Shown here: positions 11,845 through 23,038 of the stretch, piece after piece
Layout of the letters: each line of letters starts with the position of its first letter
Position numbering within the stretch: position 1 is the stretch's first letter
Assembly: GCA_022393335.1 (NCBI GenBank)
Contig: JAJEKB010020547.1
Location: forward strand, 19,070 to 83,069
From: Macrotrachela quadricornifera
Taxonomy: Eukaryota; Rotifera; Eurotatoria; Philodinida; Philodinidae
Length of the DNA stretch: 64,000 nt
Direction: 5' to 3'
Made by a program: the position numbers and the translations under genes
The notes under the pieces: model-generated
Told to the model about the DNA's origin: nothing
The model's database searches: none
What the model saw: the letters and a program-made list of their open reading frames with translations, nothing else

Positions 11845-12447
11845 ATGTCTTCTAAAGAATCAGCTCTTATTATTGGCCTTGGTGGTGTAACTAATGGTGG
11901 TAAAACAACAATGTGTAATTCATTAAAAAATTTATTTTCATCAAATAAATATAATCTTCATGTTATATCAATGCATCTTGATCATTATTTTCGTTCAATT
12001 GATGATCCAAATCATATATATTTAGATGAATTTAATCATCATGATTGGGATTGTTTAAATGCCCTTGATATAGATAAATTTATTAATGATATTGAATTAA
12101 ATCGTTATAAATGTGATATATTACTTATTGAAGGTTTTCTTATATATAATATTCCAATATTATCAGATAAAAAAATATTTGATTTAATTTATTATTTTGA
12201 TTTATCATATGATGAATGTTATCGAAGACGATTAGGAAGAAATTATGATCCACCAGATCCACCAGGTTATTTTGAAAGACATGTTTGGCAAGCATGTATT
12301 AAAGCAAAACAAGAAGTATTTGAACAATATAATAATCAAACAACTAATATTGTTAATACAACAGAAGAATCATTCGAAAAAATTGAAGATAATATTGTAA
12401 AAGATATTGAAACAGAATTATTTAAAAGACATAAAATTAATAAATAA
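11845..12447 (+). CDS. NMRK: Nicotinamide riboside kinase
   Basis: This single-exon protein of 200 residues matches the NMRK family in length and order. The P-loop GGVTNGGKTT lies at residues 13-22 (GVTNSGKTT in animal NMRK1). LLIEGFLIYN sits near residue 92. The lid and substrate segment YDPPDPPGYFERHVW lies at about residues 133-147, with an RRR cluster before it. The enzyme phosphorylates nicotinamide riboside to NMN in the NAD salvage pathway, in the cytosol. The segment usually written DDFF is LDHYF here, so the catalytic Asp is retained in a slightly different setting. The start follows a short A+T-rich leader and no upstream exon is evident. Base composition and codon use are like other genes here. 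The family is firm; the paralogue (1 or 2) cannot be assigned. Confidence 0.92.
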   Translation: MSSKESALIIGLGGVTNGGKTTMCNSLKNLFSSNKYNLHVISMHLDHYFRSIDDPNHIYLDEFNHHDWDCLNALDIDKFINDIELNRYKCDILLIEGFLIYNIPILSDKKIFDLIYYFDLSYDECYRRRLGRNYDPPDPPGYFERHVWQACIKAKQEVFEQYNNQTTNIVNTTEESFEKIEDNIVKDIETELFKRHKINK

Positions 12448-12567
12448 ATATTATTACCTTTACCTACGATATAGAGAACTAAAATATTTTCATGTTTTGT
12501 CATACAAATTGTGCAATACCATCAATCTTGTGAGATATTTTAAAAGAAACATAAAAAAATTTGTAAG

Positions 12568-12812
12568 ATGATGTTAAAACCAACTTCTGGTCGACAAGGA
12601 TTTAATTATGTTGAAAATTTCATTGATAAAAAAAGCAAGCAAAAATAAAAAATAATATTTAGTTTATTTATTATATCAATATTTTAGTGACATCGTTCGA
12701 TCAACAAAATTCTAATATAAATATGATAAATACATCGAATGAAATAAAAAAAGAACAACAATCAAAAATTATACAACAAACTACAGATGCAATTAAAGAA
12801 GTTAAAGATTAA
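12568..12812 (+). CDS. Possible tiny two-exon gene, hydrophilic protein
   Basis: Exon 1 (12568-12634) starts MMLKPTSGRQGF. Exon 2 (12688-12812) ends in a Lys/Gln-rich helix, QQTTDAIKEVKD, then a stop. The frames join at Met only if the 53-nt intron uses a GC donor (GCAAGC) and a TTTTAG acceptor. The resulting protein is 63 residues with no known domain. Bdelloid intron size and frame agreement support it, while the rare donor and tiny size argue against it. It lies 120 bases after the kinase on the same strand. Confidence 0.3.
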
Positions 12813-13049
12813 TTCATTTTATCGAATTAAAATAAAATAACTTTTTCATTATTTTATTTTTTTTTTATCTCATAATAATCATATTTTTATTGAATTTTAT
12901 TCTACATCACTTATACTACATACATCCTCTCATTATTTTAATGTTAATCTTCTTGAATCTCAAAATAACAATTGATTATTAAATTTTCAACAATAAACTT
13001 ATCAAACTATAATAGATGTGATTATATATGTATCTAATTGAACAATCTC

Positions 13050-13594
13050 TCTCGGACAAAAAAAAAACTATCATTTTCTATTTCACTTTTACATCGCTTA
13101 ATACTTTCTTTTAAAAAAACAAAATATACAAGCTACAAAGTAAAGCCTATTTTAATAGGCTTTACTTTTTGCTTTCAAAAAAAGTAAAATTCTGTGCGAC
13201 CGATTTTCGACGCTGCAAAAAAATCATTTTTCTAGACGGACGAGAAATTTCTTTCTTCTTATTTGAATAAATTGTTCTATATAAATTATAGAGCTTTTCA
13301 CTCTGCATCTAGTGGTATATTTTGTTTTTCATATTAGTTGATAAAAAGATGAAATAAGGAAAAAGGAATTTCTCGTTGACATAGAAAAAAATGATTTTTT
13401 CGCAGCATCGAAAATTGGTCGCACAGGATTTTGCTTTTTATGAAATCAAAAAGTACACTATTAAAATAGGCTTTACTTTGTAGCTTGTAGTCCTTTTCAC
13501 GCTGCATCTTGTGATATATTTTGCTTTTTTTAGAAAAAAGTATTAAGCGATGTAAAAGTGAAATAGAAAATGATAGTTTCTTTTTGTCCGAGAA
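13050..13594. mobile_element. Foldback element with arms of about 200 bases
   Basis: The left arm (13050-13265) and right arm (13345-13594) are near-perfect inverted copies starting TCTCGGAC. They share ATCGCTTAATACTTT, GCTACAAAGTAAAGCC and GTGCGACC. The right arm has a 30-base extra piece. Inside the left arm, AAGTAAAGCC and GGCTTTACTT form a smaller hairpin. AATTGAA on both sides, just outside, may be the target duplication. It is non-coding. Confidence 0.7.
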
Positions 13595-13758
13595 GGAATT
13601 GAATTTCGATAGACATAAATATCTTTATATTAAAGTAGAGAATTGTTAAATAGTGTAGGTAACTATACAGATAGATAAGAAACATATTAATCAATCAAAA
13701 GACAAAATTTTTGTTAGTTCTTTTATATCAAACATGTTACATAGTTGTAAGTTATAAT

Positions 13759-14023
13759 CAGGCTTACCGATCAGGGGGGGCTGGATCCCCCCAGCTCCCC
13801 ACCCCCTCAAATTTGAAAACATGTTTGACTTTCTGCCGAAACTTTTAAAGCTTTCTGCTAAAATTCTTGAGTTTTTCGGATAAACAAGCACAAATACCGG
13901 AATTTTAAGCTCTTTCCCTTGATTTTCTGACAGAAAGCCATATGATAGCACTTTCTGGCAAAATTTCTGGCCTTTCTGCCAAATTTTAGCTCCTCCCACT
14001 TTTAAAAACAATCGGGAACCATG
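13759..14023. mobile_element. hAT-like MITE, 8-bp target duplication
   Basis: GTTATAAT flanks both sides (13751-13758 and 14024-14031). The ends are CAGGCTTACCGATC and, reverse-complemented from the right, CATGGTTCCCGATTG. The interior has a G-run/C-run pair near 13776 and diverged CTTTCTGCCGAAA-type units. The minus-strand open frame over it is a repeat artefact. Confidence 0.65.
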
Positions 14024-14031
14024 GTTATAAT

Positions 14032-14497
14032 AAATAAATTATCAGGTGAGCAATACTTCTTTTTTTTTCATGTGTTATACGTTTTTATCTTTCTTATTTT
14101 ACAATATTTATGTAAATTATATTGTCCATACTAGTATTGATAGAATTCACATCTACTTGTGAAACTGACGATTCTTATTATATTCGAATCATGGCAAAAC
14201 AGAGATTGAAAAATAATTTCGTTTATGAGAAATAAATAAGATGTACAGGACAAATCTTTCCATATTTCGAATCCTATTTATCTCATTGAGTGAAAGAAAT
14301 AAATTTATATAATTGACAGTAAAATTTATTGATAAAATTAATAATTTTCTATTTATTGAATGGAATATTGGAACAGAGGAAAATATTGCAGTTTAATTGA
14401 AGGTATCTAACAATAGTTTGTTCTTCGTTCTTCTCTTGTATTATTGATTAAAATATTTGTTAGAAATAAGAAGTCTCGATTTTACGACGTCTTGTAT
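14032..14497. other. Intergenic, nothing recognised
   Basis: This is A+T-rich sequence between two mobile elements. I see no gene, RNA or strong repeat. Confidence 0.4.
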
Positions 14498-16687
14498 AGG
14501 GGTGGCACTTTATCTTTACTCGATAAAGTAAAGTTTTTACTTTATCCGAATAATAAAGTAAAGTAAATTAATATAACCAAGTTAATTCTATTATTGATTT
14601 ATCAGCTCATTATCATGCACTGATACAGTTACAAAACACTAAAATTTATACAAAACCATTTTTTAATAAATAACTGAAACATAAAACAAAAACTGCGAGT
14701 ATGTTAAATTTTAAAATTTTAAGTCTCGTTCCTTTTGATGTACATATATAATGAAAAATGGATATTATTTCAGAATCCTCTGGTATGTTCCTTTAACTTT
14801 AATCATAGATAGATAGTTATAGGGAAAGAGAAGAGGATGAAAAAAAGATAGAAAGTACGACCATTTTCTTGTGTTCCTTTAACTTTAATCGTACATGAAT
14901 AAGTTATAAAGCAAGAGAAAAGAATGAAGATATGTAAGTACGCGCATCTCAAGTGAAAATTTTTTATCATTGCTTTTTTTCTGTTTTATACCAAAACAAA
15001 TGAAGTATCGATCTGGATTATTTTCAATGATTGTAATTGAAAAATTTTTATCTGATTTTGAGACAATTCATTTAAATCATCGAAAAAAAATTTTTTTGCT
15101 TGAATATACAAAGACCGATATGATTACAGACAAAATAAAATATGAAATCTTTATGCAAATCACAATACTACTCTTTTGTGTGTTGGGGTAAAGTCACTAT
15201 TTCAAGCTTACTAAATCAAAACTATAGTACCAGGTCATTGTATACTGTGAGCTTTCTCTCCGAATCGAAATGTCTTTGAAGATGAAAAAAAACAAAACAC
15301 TAGTCTTCTTACTATTCAATCAGCAAAACCATAGACAAAAATGAGGGTTAGTTTTGAAAATTATGCGACAGCAGCTCAGTGTGAAGCCAATGGAAAGTAA
15401 GAAGTGAAAATTTGAAAACAAAATCATTAAGAAAGGGTATGACCGTTTTTAACAAGCTTATATCAATGACTGCAACAATTTATTTATTTCATAGAATATA
15501 AAATTTTCTCAACTTGCTTAGTCTTTCAGCTGCACATAGAGCTGGTATATTTACATTACTTTTTCTTTAGGCAAATGAGGTAAAGTAAATAGTTCTTAGA
15601 TACTATATACCGGAGGTACCATAAGTCGTCAAATATTATATATTGTGGTACCTTTGGAGTCTCAAATAACTTTTATTGATCGGAATGATCATCCAAGAAA
15701 AAAAATAATTCCTTCGATTGAAGAGACGGTCATATGAAAACATGCGTTTATTTGTGTCTGTGTGAAAAGACAAAAAAACTGCGGACAAATAGACCTGCAA
15801 CAATCCCATCTCGTTTAACGACCAGCAGCCGACGACCTCCTTGGACTTATCCAACATATTCATAGTCGTATTTAATACGCCTATCACTATACCTTCAAGT
15901 CCTATTTAATACGGACGTCGACAGGTACTGCACTCCTATGTAACAGAGATGCTTCTAGATCATCAAGTCGAGGAGAAACCGCGGAATGTGGAAGGAGGTG
16001 TTATAGAAACCGGTTTGTAGCCCGTCAATATTGCCACTATTACAAAGTTCAAACATGGGGTCGTTCGGGCCAATTAAAGTTTGTCATAGATATGCTATAA
16101 TGCGCCTCCAACACCATAATGTTTTACCAATACAGTATTGGAGATATAGGGGAGTAGGGGGGGAATTTATGAGTACCACCAGTATCTAATACTCGTGGAC
16201 CTCAGGGTACTCCCGGCATACAGTATTCAAGGAGGCAAGGGTACCTCCACTATATAATACTTTAGGACCCAAGGATAGTTCCAATAGATAGTAGTAAAGG
16301 ACCCAAGGGTACCACAATATATAGTACTTGATGACCTATGGGTACCCCGGGTATATAGTAGTAAAGGGCCCAAGAGTATGCTCGATCTATAATAGTCAAT
16401 TTTCTATATTCGGTCAGCAGGATAAATAATTATATGATGACATCAAATTCAAAATAGATTTGGTATTTACTGGTAAAGTAAAAGTAAAGTGTCATTCTTA
16501 GTTGTAACTGTATCAATGCATGAAAATATGCTGATAAATCAATAATAAAATTAATCTGGTTATATTACTTTACTTTACTTTATTTTACTTTAGTATTCGA
16601 GTAAAGTAAAGACTTAACTTTATCGAGTAAAATAAAGTATATGCATTTTACTTTACCTAATAAAGTAAAGATAAAGTGCCACCCCTT
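14498..16687. mobile_element. 2.2-kb non-autonomous hAT-like element with long inverted ends
   Basis: The element starts TAGGGGTGGCACTTTATC and ends GATAAAGTGCCACCCCTT. GTCTTGTA is duplicated on both sides (14490-14497 and 16688-16695). The inverted ends extend for roughly 150-190 bases, rich in TTTACTTTA words. Inside, a block of about 120 bases with GTTCCTTTAACTTTAATC occurs twice (about 14780 and 14870). A 45-50-base minisatellite lies at 16165-16390. No transposase remains; open frames at 14970-15191 and 15636-15887 show no domain. Confidence 0.75.
16165..16390. repeat. Minisatellite inside the hAT-like element
   Basis: About five diverged units of 45-50 bases contain AAAGGACCCAAGGGTACC and TATATAGTAGT-type words. 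A single related unit sits at 15600-15660. The sequence is non-coding. Confidence 0.5.
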
Positions 16688-16695
16688 GTCTTGTA

Positions 16696-17500
16696 ATATT
16701 CGAATTTAGGAAATTCAGAGTATTAGTTTTTTTTTAAATAGTTTCGATCTCGAAAAATTGATCGACTGAATCACCATGAACTTAATTGTTCAGTATACAT
16801 AAAAAGGAATTATATTTCTTGAGAATCCAAAAAAAAGTCGTCTATCTATAATCGTAAAGAAGAAGTACAAACAAACATAGATCCCTTTTTCTGTTCTCTG
16901 TATACATATATATCTATATAGATTGTATAGTTGTTATCTCATATGTTCCTAAAGAAGAATCTGAATCATTTTGTTATGATATTTATCTTCTGACATTCTT
17001 TTCCTAACAAAATGCTTTATCGATGAAATATTCTTGAAACAAACAGTATATCAATGAAGTTTTTTCGATAATAATTTCTTACTGTTTTTGTTCTATTTTT
17101 CATCGATGTGTTCTCTACAATGGGCTTTCTCTATTTTATCTGATAAATTTTTAGAACTCGTCTAAAATTTTCAACTGTGAATGCCTACAAATAAAAAAAG
17201 GTTAAATATTTTTATCTGCTGCATCAGAAGAAAAAAAATTCATGTGTATTTTTGTTCACAGAAATGTGAATAAAAACTTTTTTACGAAAACGAGAACAAA
17301 AAACAATATCTCAAATGATGATATTTTATGATCTTAAAAAGACCATGATACCAATTGAAAGTCTATAGAAATTTTTTAAAAACCTTTACTCGTGTATATT
17401 TACTCCAACAGTTTTTTTTTGTAATTTACAACAATCTACACTATGACGACTCAGTTCAGCATTCGATATGTGTACATTTAGGTTTCATAGGTGGACAATC
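16696..17500. other. Intergenic, upstream of the membrane protein gene
   Basis: A+T-rich, with no supported gene. It presumably holds the promoter of the gene starting at 17501, but no specific site can be read. Confidence 0.4.
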
Positions 17501-18582
17501 ATGGTTTTATCTAGAAGAATACGATATCGTAGACGTTCAAATTCATTAATCATATTAATATTTCTTACAATTTTTTCATCTTTAATTGCATTATTTTTAT
17601 ATATGAATGAAAGACATCTACAAAAATCAACTCGTGATATTCTATTATCAACCATTGTACAAACACAACCATCAACATCTTTGATTACTACGAAAACAGA
17701 AAAATTTATTTTTATAGGTATTATTGTTTGAAAGTTAAGAATAATTTTTAAATTCAATAGATCAAAAATAGTATTATTTGATTTTCTTTTCTTTTTATTA
17801 AAAAAAGACAAAATTATGAATGCTTTTAAGTCGTCTGAAAAATCGAACTATGCTAGATATGCACATCTCTAAAATGAACATCTTAATATAAAAAATCAAA
17901 TAGTATATTAATATATGTATTGTTCAGATAAATATTTGAAAAAAAGATTTTTTTCGTCTTAAACTATTTCATACTTTAATCTCATTAATTTTGATTGATT
18001 ATTATTTTAAATATAATAAAAAATAATTAAATTCTTTAAATAGATCCATTTAAATACACAAATCCATCTGATACAAATCAAGAATTATTATTTTCTAATG
18101 AAAAAAATCCATTTTCTGAATATTCAAGTGATAAACATCTTCTATCACTNNNNNNNNNNNNNNNNNNNNNNNNNNNNNNNNNNNNNNNNNNNNNNNNNNN
18201 NNNNNNNNNNNNNNNNNNNNNNNNNNNNNNNNNNNNNNNNNNNNNNNNNNNNNNNNNNNNNNNNNNNNNNNNNNNNNNNNNNNNNNNNNNNNNNNNNNNN
18301 NNNNNNNNNNNNNNNNNNNNNNNNNNNNNNNNNNNNNNNNNNNNNNNNNNNNNNNNNNNNNNNNNNNNNNNNNNNNNNNNNNNNNNNNNNNNNNNNNNNN
18401 NNNNNNNNNNNNNNNNNNNNNNNNNNNNNNNNNNNNNNNNNNNNNNNNNNNNNNNNNNNNNNNNNNNNNNNNNNNNNNNNNNNNNNNNNNNNNNNNNNNN
18501 NNNNNNNNNNNNNNNNNNNNNNNNNNNNNNNNNNNNNNNNNNNNNNNNNAATGAACAATTTCTTTATAGACCATATGAATAG
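17501..18582 (+). CDS. Type II membrane protein, unidentified, interrupted by assembly gap
   Basis: Exon 1 (17501 to about 17717) encodes a short basic cytoplasmic tail (SRRIRYRRRS), a hydrophobic segment at about residues 16-34, then a Ser/Thr-rich stem. This is the layout of Golgi glycosyltransferases and sulfotransferases. A GTATTA donor and a TTTAAATAG acceptor join it in phase to exon 2 at 18044 (Asp-Pro-Phe-Lys-Tyr). Exon 2 enters the 400-N gap at 18150. After the gap the frame NEQFLYRPYE and a stop at 18580-18582 may be its end. The catalytic part is hidden or absent, so no enzyme activity is assigned. The start could instead be an in-frame ATG at 17468, but the 17501 ATG places the basic tail directly before the membrane segment. 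Confidence 0.55.
18150..18549. other. Assembly gap, 400 N
   Basis: This is a run of 400 N, a round number that suggests an estimated or placeholder gap. Open frames read through it are meaningless. Confidence 0.98.
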
Positions 18583-19103
18583 GAAATTTTTAAAAAATTT
18601 ATAGATATTTTGTTGTTGTTTAATCTTTTATTTCTAACTTAATAAAGATAGAAGCAAATTATAAATGATACAAAAATATTTTATTCACCTATTTTTCAAA
18701 ATTTAAGCGATATGATCTTAACTTGATGTTTCGAAATATTTTAATCGATATAAAAAAGAAACTTTCAACGGATTTTAAAGATAAAATGACTGAACGATCA
18801 GATCTTTCATGCCTAGGCCTTTAGAAAAGTACCTTTCATAATTATAACCGACATATATGTGCCAAAAAAAACAGGCAAAGGTTTTGAACAGTCACATCCT
18901 CCTTTGAGAAAACTAAATTTTTGCCCGATATTTAATAATTGTTACCATCGTAACTCGCGTTTAAAACAAATTAAATAGCATATTATTCATTTTCATGACA
19001 AAAAAACAGAAGTATTAATTTCGTACGATAATTATTAATGTTATTGAATGAAACAAACATGTAATCACTATTTGTTTTTTCGATTATATCAGTGTATAAA
19101 AAC
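18583..19103. other. Intergenic, nothing recognised
   Basis: A+T-rich sequence between the membrane protein gene and repeat copy A. No gene is supported. Confidence 0.4.
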
Positions 19104-20978
19104 AAGTAACGTTCATCGCTTCGACTCACTTGACCCTCGACTGAATCAAGAAAAGTTGTAATATCTCTCCCTAATCTATTTTTCATTTACATTCTTCACA
19201 TAACACGAAGTAAAAACACGTGTATCATTTAAGATTTTTATACTTTCCTAAAACTATCATTATAGAGTAAAATTCACCAAGGTAGCGCTCAGTCTGTGAA
19301 TTCGTTCACCCTTTTCTCAGAGAAATGTTACACTACTACATTTAAGTCAACTTTGTCCAATCATGTTAGATATTCCAACCCTTGATTTCATATAGAATCA
19401 TAAGAATATAAAACTCTTTCAATTAGTTCTCATTTTATAAAACAGAAATTTTGCTTAAAGAACGCATAATTTTATGAGCTTAACTCCTTATTATGATTCC
19501 GATCATTTAACAGTAACGGCATTGGTTTAATCTGCTAAGAATCAATTTACAAATGATTCAATTGAGTCTATACTAAAGCATAATTTTTGCGATCAATTAT
19601 GAGAACGACTAGTCGTTCGTCGGCGCCCCTCTAGGGCGCCACTCACGGCTAGCCGTTCCATCTGTCAGGCTTCGTTGAACAGCTTATAATTCATAGTTCT
19701 CATTCGCCTTTTGCACGTTTCAGTTATTTCAACAAACAAGTCAAATCACCATAGAATCCACCCATCAGTTGGCTTCTAGTATCACACAATGACTCCTGCC
19801 GCATTTCGCATCTTAGACAAAGATACACGTTTTCACTATGCTCCCATTTTTCTCATGCTATCATCACCAATGTCATGTAATTTGCGACAGGTTATCCTGT
19901 GAGATAATTTTCTATATCTCTATTGGAAGACAGCTCCTATGTCTAACTATAGATGAACAGCTAGCCGTTCGTCGGCGCCCCTCCGCGACCTACTCACGGT
20001 TAGCCATTCCATGCATCAAACTTTTTTCTCAGGTGACGATTATTTATCTACGAGCTAGCTTTCTAGTTTTATAGGAAAACAATGTAACAGAAAGTTAACT
20101 CGATTTAAGTTGTGGGCGTCAATTACCTTTGATCAAATTTTACAAAGAAAAACTTTTTTGTAAAATAATCTGTCCTTTGTGTGGAAAACTAATCTCAAGA
20201 AAATTTTAAGAAACTGACGTCATCAATCGATTCCTCGACTCAGATTACCTTCGCTCAAACTTTATAAGATGTATTTGTTTTCGTAAAAAACATCCTTTGT
20301 GAAAAAAATACTCTTAAAAAAATTTTTAAAAACTAATACCAGATTCGGATTCTTCAATCTCGAAAATATTTGGGTCAAATGAATATGTTTCAAATGGGAT
20401 CTTTGACGTGCGACCGACTATACACACACAAACTCATTTTAGTTTTTTTCATATGATCCTCCACTCAATCGAGGAAAAATCCTTCTAACGAAGTTAGTAC
20501 TACCATATATCTCCATTCATCAATTCAGATATCACCAAAATAAGCAATACCGTTGATTAACTGTCATGTCTTGGTGTAATGAACGTTTTCCGAAAGATTA
20601 ATTTTGAATGTTTTAGTTATTTTTTATATGGATGTTTTTTTGACCCTGCCACACACACACCCGCAAACTATTTTTTTTCATATGACCCTCCCTTCAGTCG
20701 AGGGGAAAAATAATGTTTTGGGTCAAAAAAACTTTTTTCGTAAAAAAATAATTTTTGGGGTCAAAAAAAAATGTTTGGTAAAAAAATAATCATGAGGGTC
20801 AAAAAAACAAAAAACTAATGATACAAATCGATTCCTCGACCCCGAAAACCTTTGCTGAAAGTTTGGCCTGTATCTAAAAAAAAACATGTGTTCTTTTGGC
20901 CTTTCACCTGCCACAAATACACAGACACACAAACTCATTTCAGTTTTTTTCATATGACCCTCCCTACAGTCGAGGGAA
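19104..20978. repeat. Long non-coding repeat, copy A
   Basis: The repeat begins AAGTAACGTTCATCGCTTCG, continues with CTTGACCCTCGACTGAATC, and ends with CATATGACCCTCCCTACAG then TCGAGGG. Most of it is repeated in the same orientation at 23039-25368. Its right part has about three diverged units, each with CATATGACCCTCC followed by TCGAGG. CAGTCGAGGG occurs inverted near both ends. Two nested-hairpin motifs lie at 19603-19658 and 19955-20009. No coding region is supported. Confidence 0.75.
19603..19658. repeat. Nested hairpin motif, repeat copy A (first)
   Basis: The outer stem is GAACGACTAG with CTAGCCGTTC. The inner stem is GGCGCC with GGCGCC around a short CCTCTAG loop. Related motifs are at 19955, 23539, 23891 and 24236. 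Confidence 0.6.
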
Positions 20979-21404
20979 CGAGTTAACAAAGGCATTGTCC
21001 CCAATGAGTACAGTTTATTATAAAAGTTTTAAATGTTTTAATTGCTCATATTCTAGATGTTATCTATGGTAATAGCATATTTTGATGCTCTTTTTTCACA
21101 ATAAAGTATTGTCATTGAGTTCTGTTATTGTGTGAAGTATATTCAAAGCTGAATAAAATCAACATGATGCATGCATTCACAGATCGAAAGCAACTCCACA
21201 GTCAGAGATTTCTTTGTTAGTCTTTTAGAAGCTATCAATGGTATCTATTGCTAGTTTTATTAATTTCTGCAAATGCGTCTCATCTTTTTAGAAAATGAAA
21301 CGATTTTGATTAGATTCATCGAGTTATACTAGTAAGTATTCTTTTATTTCTTAATTGCTGTATGATTTATAATGATGTAATATAGAAAAAAGAAAATAAA
21401 AATA

Positions 21405-22439
21405 TTAACCGATTATACCGCCACCTAATTCAAGCCAGTTAACAACAAAGTCATATTCATTTGTTGCTTCGACTCCATAGAAACTGAAATAAAGTCTTGG
21501 TGTATCTTCTTCTATATATTCGACATAATATTGTTGTGATCCTCTAGCTTGAAATTGAACACGTTGTCCTGAACTAGGTCCTGGATTAGCATTTGTTGTT
21601 GAAGTATACACTTCGACTTTGCCTTGATTTATGTTGGTCAAAATTTCAATAAATCCACCTTGACTACTTTTGCTTTGTCGAAGCAATTCTGTTGTATCTA
21701 CTTGATAATATCGAAATGTATTACTTGGAACTTCACTTTCAACTTTGACGTTTGGTACAACAAAAGCTGGTATTCCACAGGTTTGAATAGTGATGGCATT
21801 AATAACATGAGTAAGTTCAAGGTAATTATTTACGTGCATAACATAATTTTTATCAGTAGCAATACTGAGAAGTTCTGCATTATTGACACCATTGCCGACA
21901 CCAACAGCAAAGACACTAGCTTTAGTTACATGTAATAATTGAGCAGATTCAACAGAAACTGTTGCACCACAATTACTGTATCCGTCAGTAAGAACGAGAG
22001 CTACTCGTGTCACACCTTCATGAAGTCCTCGACAATTTTTATTACAGATTTGTCTTGCCTCCTTTAGTGCATCTCCTGTAGCTGTGCAAGCACCATTCAT
22101 ATATGGAATCGCTTGAATTTTTCGTATTAAATTCTCTTTTGTAAATTCTGACATTGGCATATTATGAAAAGCGATGGGTACCTGAACAACCTGTCCATAA
22201 TTAATTACCCATACTTGTACTTTTTTTGGTCCAATCTGTAATCTTGAGACTAGATCAACCAGAGCAGATTTTGCTTGATCAAATGCTGCCGGACCAATAC
22301 TACCTGAAGAGTCCAGAACAATAAAAAGATCCATAATTGTTCTGCAATTGCTTTCATCACGTGGTTGAAACAGTTCCAAAAGAGTATTGGAAGTGACGGC
22401 CGAAACCAGAAACAAAATAGAAAGATATACGAAACGCAT
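21405..22439 (-). CDS. Secreted von Willebrand factor A domain protein
   Basis: This intact intronless frame of 344 residues has a hydrophobic signal peptide (about residues 1-17). A VWA domain follows from residue 35. The MIDAS metal site is complete: DSSGS at 43-47, a Thr in the ACTATGDAL segment, and Asp in LVLTDGYSN. About 120 residues with no assigned domain follow and end GGGIIG. VWA domains of this kind bind protein partners through a metal ion outside the cell, as in matrilins and collagens. The ligand is unknown. The gene sits alone, inverted relative to two direct copies of a long repeat at 19104-20978 and 23039-25368. Its open frame and complete metal site contrast with the decayed surroundings. 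The start is the first Met before the signal peptide. Confidence 0.88.
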   Translation of the reverse strand: MRFVYLSILFLVSAVTSNTLLELFQPRDESNCRTIMDLFIVLDSSGSIGPAAFDQAKSALVDLVSRLQIGPKKVQVWVINYGQVVQVPIAFHNMPMSEFTKENLIRKIQAIPYMNGACTATGDALKEARQICNKNCRGLHEGVTRVALVLTDGYSNCGATVSVESAQLLHVTKASVFAVGVGNGVNNAELLSIATDKNYVMHVNNYLELTHVINAITIQTCGIPAFVVPNVKVESEVPSNTFRYYQVDTTELLRQSKSSQGGFIEILTNINQGKVEVYTSTTNANPGPSSGQRVQFQARGSQQYYVEYIEEDTPRLYFSFYGVEATNEYDFVVNWLELGGGIIG

Positions 22440-23038
22440 GGTGACAAATATCTCAGTATGCCCACAGTCGCTACCTTTTATAAAGCTAAGTCACAAGCAT
22501 TTTAACAGTATCTCGTCGTAGATAAGGAATCATGACTCTTCTTTGTGTTAGATTAATGTTTCATGAAATGATAAGAACACTACGTCTTTCGGAGAATATT
22601 ACGAAGAAAAAATACCAATATTCTTTCGTAGCTTTTCTCTCAGAATTCAAAGGCCAGTCTCATCTTTTTTCCACAACGTACAGGCACACATTAGATCTAT
22701 TTAGTCATAATAACAATAATTTCTCATACTCATCACAAACCATGATGAGAACAAAGAACAGCTGATCTGCATAGGCTTACACATTGAGAGAATAGAAATC
22801 AACAACAGCATATTAGACAAAAAAAATTATTTCACATGATAGTAAAATGGACGAATAGAGTGATTTTATGGCTTTCCTCACAAAATCCATTTTATTTACA
22901 TCAGATTCAAATAAACGAATAGTCTTTGAACACATTTCGCTGTATTCTTTTCCAACAACAATATCGACATTTTGCGGAAAAAAGTTCGTCTTTTTGCTTT
23001 TCAAAACCACAGATGCTCATATATGCATAATTACTAAG
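22440..23038. promoter_or_regulatory. Upstream region of the VWA gene
   Basis: This is a 600-base unique stretch between the VWA start and repeat copy B, and the only place for its promoter. A TTTTATAAAG word at 22475-22484, about 35-40 bases before the start codon, is a possible TATA box. Nothing else specific is readable. Confidence 0.35.

Noticed and set aside
13691..14011. Minus-strand frame of 106 codons
   Set aside because: It lies across the hAT-like MITE with its G/C runs and flanks.
18095..18604. Open frames through the N run
   Set aside because: They are artefacts of the assembly gap.
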